NCBI GenBank assembly: GCA_009809945.1
Contig: WTPW01000032.1
Location: 220,471-284,470 of the forward strand
Direction: 5' to 3'
From: Gigaspora margarita
Taxonomy: Eukaryota > Glomeromycota > Glomeromycetes > Diversisporales > Gigasporaceae
DNA length: 64,000 nucleotides
The notes below the pieces were generated by a model. The model did not search any database, was not told the origin of the DNA, and saw only the letters and a list, made by a program, of their open reading frames with translations. Shown here piece after piece: positions 57,880 to 64,000 of this stretch. Made by a program: the position numbers and the translations under genes. Position 1 is the stretch's first letter; each line of letters begins with the position of its first letter.

Positions 57880-58714
57880 TGTAATGTGCTTCAAATTTTT
57901 CTGTTTTCTCTGATAGACAGTTTTTTGCAATATGCCCCAGTTCTCTGCCTTATAGCAGATAAATTCCTTCGACCTATTGCTTAATCTAAAGGCCGATACT
58001 TGGAGTAAATTCTTTTCCGTCTGAGCCACTAATGCTGATGCAATTGTAGCAAATTGAGGCTCATTTGCTGCATCTGCTTAGTGAGTTGCTATATTTCTTT
58101 TTCATAGTTTTTAGATGTAGCTGACCGATTTGGCACAGTATCATTAGTGAAATCCATACCCTGCTCATGGATTTGGGCATATTTGAGTATATCTTCCAGG
58201 CTAGTAGGATTATGCAAAAGAAGAACAGGTAATATTTCCAGGCGTAGTCCCTTTTTAAAATAATATAAAACTTGCTCATCCTGTAATTTCATTCCTGGTT
58301 TAACCCTTTAACCAATTGGTTAAATTTGCTATAGTAGGTATCTACAGGCTCACAGATTTGTTGCTTCAAGTTATCTAATTTCCTTAACCATTGGTTTTGC
58401 CAACGTATGGTGCAAAATCTCTTTTTGAATGCATTTACCACTCCTTCCCAATCGGCCTGATTATAATTGGTAATTGTGGTTTTTCTAAAGTATGCATCTT
58501 GCCATTCATCCGCATTGTCCTGTAAAAAGGCAGGAATGACAGTTCTCCTTCTTTTATAGGTCCAATTATTGGCAGCAGCAGCTTTTTCAAATCTTTCTAA
58601 CCATGCAAGTGGATCTTGTGAACCATTACCAGTAAATGGGTCTACTTGTAGAATAATGGAATCTTTAGCATGGTCCTTAAGATAATCCAGTACATCATTT
58701 GCTGTTGCTATCAT
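57880..58714 (-). pseudogene. Gypsy Gag (capsid and zinc knuckle)
   Basis: The first part (58289-58714, 141 residues) has PLAWLERFEKAAAANNW, DNADEWQDAYF and WEGVVNAFKKRF, typical of a Retrotrans_gag capsid domain. A frame change at about 58290 leads to DEQVLYYFKKGL and LEDILKYAQIHEQ. GRELGHIAKNCLSEKT at about 57905-57950 is the remainder of a zinc knuckle whose first cysteine pair is damaged by a stop. Confidence 0.8.
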
Positions 58715-59297
58715 GGTTACTACGTAATTTGTAGAAGTTGTTGAAATTAGCGGGTTAAAGAGGTTGGTTAATTCTATACTAATATCATCTGTGTCGATAG
58801 GTAATGGTGTGTCTAGGTTTATAAAATCATATGGGTTAATCTGAAAATATCGGGTGTATAGAGCGATACTTTGTATAAGTTCTATAAATTCTCCAAATTT
58901 TCCTGAAGAAGTAGAATATGGAATGCTGAATATTAGTTTCGCTACTATGTTCCTACTAGTTGTGGAATTCGGGGATAAGTAATGCTTCTCTAATTCTTAA
59001 AAATACTCTAATGTTTTTCCTGAGAATATGACTAATGAATATGCAGTTCTTTGCCAATTGCAAAATTGACGAAAGGGTGATAGTAAAACTTTTGGTAGTG
59101 GATAACAAATTTTACACGAATTGTGCAGAGCGATTACTTCAGTTGTTCGCTGATGTTTTAACTAATGTCCTTTTACTAGGTTATATGTGCATCAAAACAT
59201 ATGCACTAATTCTCTAAAATTTCGCAGTGGATTTGAACATGAATTTTACACAATTTCTATATCATTTGAGCTGTATTTCACAGTCACCACCAAAAAC

Positions 59298-59961
59298 TGT
59301 TACACCTGAAATTAACCTCTTATATAATTTAGGGACTGAGGCGTTTGTACTCTACAAACTATAACTATGGCGATTTGGTAGATTAATATTATGTCTGATA
59401 TATGACTTTAAGAGGATTTACAAGGCTTTATTTAAAAGAGGCACAACTAAACGTATATGAAGATATGAATAATTGCAGATATGTGTTTATAATTTAACAT
59501 GTATGAAGACACAGTTATACTTTATTCAATATAACAATATAACTATACTACTACAATCTTCTATCTAGAGATTGTGGAGAGTTCAAATCTATCTAAACGA
59601 ATTCTCTAACTATAAGAATGATGTCTAAAGTAAGATCAAGGTAAAAATGAAGGCCTTATATACATGATTCAGAGAAAGTATTCTCCTAATTCTAGACTAA
59701 CATTCGTGTCTTCTGATGCTTCTAATAATTATCTACTTTATTTAATACATACAACAAACCATTCAATAGGGCTATTGGCATGTCAAAAGATGACGCCATT
59801 TTGTTTTGAAGCAATTAAACATGTGCATGCAGATCGGTAATATTATTGACATGCATATCAGCCTATTTAACTGGATCTTTCTGTGAATCAGTACCACAGA
59901 TCTTTGACGTATAGTCATGTGGATCATGTGATTTTACTGCAGCATACAATTTGATGTGACA
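59298..59961 (-). mobile_element. 5' LTR of the Gypsy element
   Basis: On the plus strand it starts TGTTACACCTGAAATTAACC and ends TTGATGTGACA, giving TG...CA ends. It would hold the promoter for minus-strand transcription. It is followed by the ACGG duplication. Confidence 0.9.
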
Positions 59962-60010
59962 ACGGAAATAACTATTACAAAACAATTATTCGAATCAATA
60001 TTTTTTTACG

Positions 60011-60387
60011 TTAATTTTTAAGCGATTCAATGAGGGACAAAAAAAATAAAATTATATGACCAACAGCTCCTAAAATTTCATCAGGGTTGTTAAACCATTC
60101 TTCAGGCATAACAAATAGTAAAACTATACAACTATTAATAATGTTTAATTATATCGTAAACGTTCATTTGCATAAATAAAAATTTACATAAAATTTCATA
60201 AAGAAATTAAAAAAAAAACTTTTTTATAAATTTAAATAAAAAAAAATCACATAATCATAAAAAATAATCAACTAAAAACTGCCTTATTTAAGGCCACACA
60301 CATTACCCGCTGACTTATTTTTTTCAATTTTTCAATTTTTTTTTTTTTTTTAGATCCCAATTGTGCCAATTGTTCAATTTTTGACAT
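60011..60387 (-). CDS. candidate small two-exon gene, unrecognised
   Basis: Exon 1 (60387 to about 60307) reads MSKIEQLAQLGSKKKKK then IEKLKKISQR, lysine-rich and coiled-coil-like, and runs into GTAATG. Exon 2 (about 60123 to 60011) reads LLFVMPEEWFNNPDEILGAV and HIILFFLSLIESLKN then a stop, with a hydrophobic helix that could be membrane-embedded. A T-rich stretch and TATAG precede it. The phases do not join cleanly with the simplest sites (phase 0 against phase 2), so the true splice sites or the length of the 16-A run need checking. It ends 45 bp from the Gypsy target duplication. The function is unknown. Confidence 0.35.
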
Positions 60388-61535
60388 TTATTTTTTTCGT
60401 TATTCTCATCTGGTGTCACCTGATGAGGACCTTAATTTCCCGTAATTTTCTGATAGGACTGATGGAGAAAATATGACTGCTGACAAATTTTTTGATTCAT
60501 GTTGTGCGAAATGAAAATTAACCTGCATAACCTTTGATGTGAACATTATTTTATTAATTAAAAAAAAAAATCCTACTGACAGATCCCATGTAATGCTAAA
60601 CGAAAAATAAACTTTGCGTGGCCTAATCGACTAGAAACTAGTAAAATTTCCGATTTCTTAAATACACCATATCTGGGTATGAAATTGTCATACCGGAGTA
60701 ATTTTAAAAAATCTGGAAATCGCAAGTGATTTTTGATCTGCAAAATTTGCAGAATTTTGTAAACCGCAACTAAATTAAGATTTCTTGAATAAATTAAAAA
60801 AAAAGATATTAGAATCATATTAATGCAGTGACTCTATAATATAAAGCACAATGGCGCAGAAATTTTTGATCAAAAGATACTAAACATGTATGGGACAATG
60901 TATTATATAATACTATGTAAAAGTCCGGATCTGTATACATTAATATGTGCTTCTCTTTTTTTTTTCTTTTATTTTCTTTTTATCTATTTATCTTTTTTTT
61001 TTTTAATGAAAAATTGTATTTGTATACCAACAAAAGGTTTTCTCACAAAATTTTGGTATGACTATAGCTAAGGCCATATAAAGTTAAATATTTGGTACTC
61101 ATAACATAGGGCAAAAAAAAAAGTGACCCGCCCGGGCTTTTATTTAAATTTTTTTTTTAAATTGTAAAATTTAAAATTACTTTAGAAGATTGTGATCCGG
61201 AATAAAATTTAGGCCTATCTCAAGTATTATCTTAGATGTGATTTTCCAAATAAAATTTCGAATTAAAACTAAGTGACTTTTGTTGCCTATAAGTTGTGAT
61301 CATGAATCATATGGCAGATAACCAGATAATTCAATTTATCTTAATATCTGAAATCAAAATTTTATCCAACTAATTATAAAGATCGAATCAACCGGTCATT
61401 CAGATAAATTCGCCCCAGACCACTTTTGCATTTAGCTATCTATGAATTTAAATATTTATATGCAAGTATGTAAGATCATTATTCGAACTAGAAAATAGTA
61501 GTGCTGATTAATAGTGTGATCTATTGGTCTGCAGC
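60388..61535. other. no supported gene
   Basis: An 81-codon minus-strand frame at 60573-60818 has no recognised domain. T-rich tracts lie at 60955-61000. The rest is unassigned. Confidence 0.3.
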
Positions 61536-61539
61536 CTAT

Positions 61540-62317
61540 TGTAACGGTTGAATTGAGAGAGCTATAAAACCATATAGCAATTTAAACTCCAACGGATTAC
61601 GGGTAGAAGTGAATAAAATAAACGGTGAGTATATAAAGGGACGCGGGTATACGATTCAGGAAGACTTAGTGGAAGGTAAATCATCGAATCACAGCGATAG
61701 ATAAAAGACGCTGATGCTGGTGATGCTGATATGGGGGATTGATTAGATTTACAATGATAGATGAAATGATATGAATGATAACAGGTAAATCGGGGTAAGT
61801 TCGACATGAAGTTCAAAGGTTAACGGGAGTCACATGAACAATTTAAAAGAGTTAACAACAAAACTAGTCACACGGAATTCGAGTTATAATAAGCCAATAC
61901 GAAGTTACAAACCAATTCAGTCCGTCGAATTGAGTCTCGCAAGGTTTATTAAGGTTACAAGTCGAATTCAAAGATAAGTTTATCATTTTATTATTATGTT
62001 TTATTTTGGAGTGAGACGTGGAACTTTATTATGACCTTTATTGATTTCGAAGGGTTTATATACATTTTGTGGGGTTAGAGCATTTACGCTTTATTTTGAG
62101 CGTGTAAGTTCTTTTTTGAGCGTATACGCTCAAATTTGAACGTATACGTGCATGGCGTGGTTGTTTACAAGTCTGTGTAATCGCGTATACGCGATATTTT
62201 GAGCGTATACTTTCTTGCATGGGTTAAGCCACCAAGCCCCATTGCGTTATTTGTATACATGATTTAAAAATATTTACATCATAAAAAAGAATAAAAATAA
62301 AAAAATAATTCGTTACA
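61540..62317. mobile_element. solo LTR of a different retrotransposon family
   Basis: The 778-bp unit begins TGTAACGG and ends TTCGTTACA (TG...CA with inverted TGTAACG/CGTTACA) and is flanked by CTAT (61536-61539, 62318-62321). GTATATAAAGGG at about 61629 is a plausible TATA box in the plus orientation. The sequence is less AT-rich than its surroundings and unrelated by eye to the other LTRs. A minus-strand frame at 61562-61816 lies inside and is not considered a gene. Confidence 0.8.
62094..62215. repeat. GAGCGTATACGCTC palindrome cluster in the solo LTR
   Basis: GAGCGTATACGCTC, GAACGTATACGTGC, CGCGTATACGCG and GAGCGTATAC occur within about 120 bp. GTATAC is the common palindromic core, and CG dinucleotides are preserved in otherwise CG-poor DNA. 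Confidence 0.7.
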
Positions 62318-62321
62318 CTAT

Positions 62322-63635
62322 CGATTGTCCATTCCAAGCAACAACTGCGTACGTACGCACTTTAACTCAAGCTGTTGATATCTGCAACTTTTGGATTATC
62401 ACATCTATGATGTCTACAAAACGTATGTCTTTGGATATGCTAAATTTGATAACGAATTTGCAGTGAATATTTGTGACAAAACTTTGATAAATTAAAAGTA
62501 TTGCGTAGTAGTAAAAATTTATGAAGTTGAATGACTCATATTAAAATCTCGATTAATAAACATCCTTTTACTCACTCAACTTAACGTGAAATAAAACCAT
62601 TATACCAAAAGAAAACTGTTATCAGATCTGTGAATTTATTCATTACCAAACTAAGGGTATTTTCAAGCGTCTCCCTTAATATAATCGGCCAGTGTTCTAC
62701 AAATAATTAAGTAATCTTCATGGCAATTTGCTGAAGATTCATAAAGCGAAATGCGGATATTAAATTCTAGTCAATCAGTCCAACTTTATAATAAAAAATC
62801 ATGGTCGAGATCATCGCGATGAATGGACTTATTTGACTTGTCAAAATATTTTCTACTAATTAAGGTCATTCTCAAGCGACAATCTCAATGCGATTAGCAA
62901 GTGATGATATCTGCGTAAAATTTTTGTTGAAATTCGAAGATGCAATTTATGACGTAATTAAGCATCATTTTTGATGTGATTAGTACATAAACATTGCAGT
63001 TGATACTTGAGTGGTTCTCTATTGGTTCTTTTATTATTTTTCAAATTTTATCGTCAAAAAACCAAAAAAAAAGTCCATCCAACAGATACTATTGAGCGAA
63101 AGCTAAAAGATAACAAGTATTTGTTATTATTTCTTGAGCTTTCCGTTTTATTTTCCATAAAAACTTTTAACATGAGAAGTAAAATAATAATTCGTTGATA
63201 TCGAAAATGATGATCCACGACAAAGTTGCTTGCGTTCTTGGAAATTTGGGGGTTCACTGATTAAGATTGTACTCAAGCATCTCCCTCTATGGTTTATAGA
63301 ATTATTTGATTGATTAAAAAAAAAATAAATCGTATAATCATTTAAATCAAAAAAACAACCCCGACATTTTTTTTCTCATAGAGTTACATAAGCTTAAAAT
63401 CTTGCATTTCATACAATAAAATTGCCATAATAATTGTTTTAATTAATTCATTTGGACAAAATAATTGAGCAACATCTCGATCACTAGTAAATCACATTGA
63501 TGAAAATGAGGAAATTGCTTGAGAACAATATAAAATAGTAAATATAACTCATAAAATTCTATCATACGATCACATAGAGACGTGGAATAATAATATTTAA
63601 AAATACATCGTATAGTGCAGGACACTTAAAGACGG
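62322..63635. other. no supported gene
   Basis: Three loosely similar sites, TTTTCAAGCGTCTCCCT (62660), TTCTCAAGCGACAATCTC (62870) and TACTCAAGCATCTCCCTC (63270), may be remnants of a dispersed repeat. Short reading frames show nothing recognisable. Confidence 0.3.
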
Positions 63636-63737
63636 AAATTATAAAATTTGTCCCATTTTCAAAAAATTTCATAGTAAAATTTGATGTCTTTGTGCATTCT
63701 CGCAATTTGATTGGCTAAAAATTAATCATTAAAAAAA

Positions 63738-63796
63738 TATTTAAAAATTAATTTTAAATTAATTTTAAAATTAATTTTAAAATTAATTTTAAAATT
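63738..63796. repeat. AATTAATTTTAAA tandem repeat
   Basis: Four units of AAATTAATTTTAAA run head to tail. TTGTCCCATTTT occurs in direct orientation on both sides (63638 and 63827). Confidence 0.75.
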
Positions 63797-64000
63797 AGCT
63801 AATAGCAGTAAGTAAAAACATGTGACTTGTCCCATTTTGGGCCAAATTTTACATATCATATAAAAATACTATACTTCTGTACTTTTAAACTCATTAATTG
63901 AAAAAATATACAATGATTTTTTTAAAAAAATAAGGCTGCTAAGTGGTGCTAAACTACAAAATAGCGGCTTGTTTTTTGTGATATTGTTTTCGTATTAAAT

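Larger units (their letters stand above)
50743..59961 (-). mobile_element. full-length Ty3/Gypsy retrotransposon
   Basis: LTRs at 50743-53191 (interrupted, about 652 bp net) and 59298-59961 (664 bp) enclose gag, protease, reverse transcriptase/RNase H and integrase in Gypsy order on the minus strand. The 4-bp duplication ACGG flanks it. The LTRs differ at several per cent of sites by eye, mostly transitions, plus an 11-bp gap. All coding parts contain stops or shifts. An A-rich tract at 53192-53201 (AGAAAAAAAT on the minus strand) is the likely polypurine tract. TGGTGGTGACTGTG next to the 5' LTR is the candidate primer-binding site. Confidence 0.9.

Noticed and set aside
61562-61816. 84-codon serine/tyrosine-rich frame
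   Set aside because: It falls within a solo LTR with clean TG...CA ends and a duplication.

Overview
This looks like a nuclear window from an arbuscular mycorrhizal fungus (Glomeromycotina, Rhizophagus-like). That is inference from three things: extreme AT richness, an F-box plus leucine-rich-repeat (LRR) gene and a BTB plus LRR gene of the kind greatly expanded in these fungi, and a dense layering of decayed transposons. Only two complete host protein genes are well supported. Isolated N characters (7500, 40198, 40797, 40808) mark assembly uncertainty.

Layout. 1-5 kb: foldback and MITE-like elements and a solo LTR. 5-12.6 kb: one old non-LTR retrotransposon (LINE, minus strand) broken up by at least five later insertions: a 2 kb TIR element, a solo LTR, a MITE, a retroposon with a 17-bp target duplication, and an intact Tc1-type DD34E transposon inside that retroposon. 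12.6-23.1 kb: a foldback element, two copies of a long tRNA-headed SINE, a minisatellite, a second copy of the 2 kb TIR family carrying a SINE and a MITE, a cluster of palindromes, and further MITEs including one with a clear 8-bp hAT target duplication. 23.1-33 kb: the gene island, with the F-box/LRR gene (24105-25685) and the BTB/LRR gene (30404-32847, one intron), both plus strand, and relics between them. 33-38.5 kb: MITEs, a truncated 2 kb-family copy and a second SINE with a hAT MITE inside it. 38.5-43.1 kb: a decayed coding region interrupted by TA-duplicating elements, with an 824-bp exact repeat that is probably an assembly artefact. 43.1-47.0 kb: a decayed autonomous hAT transposon. 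47-50.7 kb: MITEs, a minisatellite and A-rich low complexity. 50.7-60.0 kb: a full-length but inactivated Ty3/Gypsy element (minus strand, 4-bp duplication ACGG) whose 3' LTR was later split by a 2 kb-family element. 60-64 kb: a candidate small two-exon gene, another solo LTR (61540-62317) and unassigned sequence.

How the parts relate. The F-box and BTB proteins carry the same 28-residue LRR repeat behind two different ubiquitin-ligase adaptor domains (SCF-type and CUL3-type respectively, by family knowledge), suggesting a shared substrate-binding module shuffled between two E3 systems. Nested insertions with readable target-site duplications give a relative age order. Copies of the 2 kb family differ by CG to TG/CA changes, which suggests cytosine methylation and deamination of older copies.
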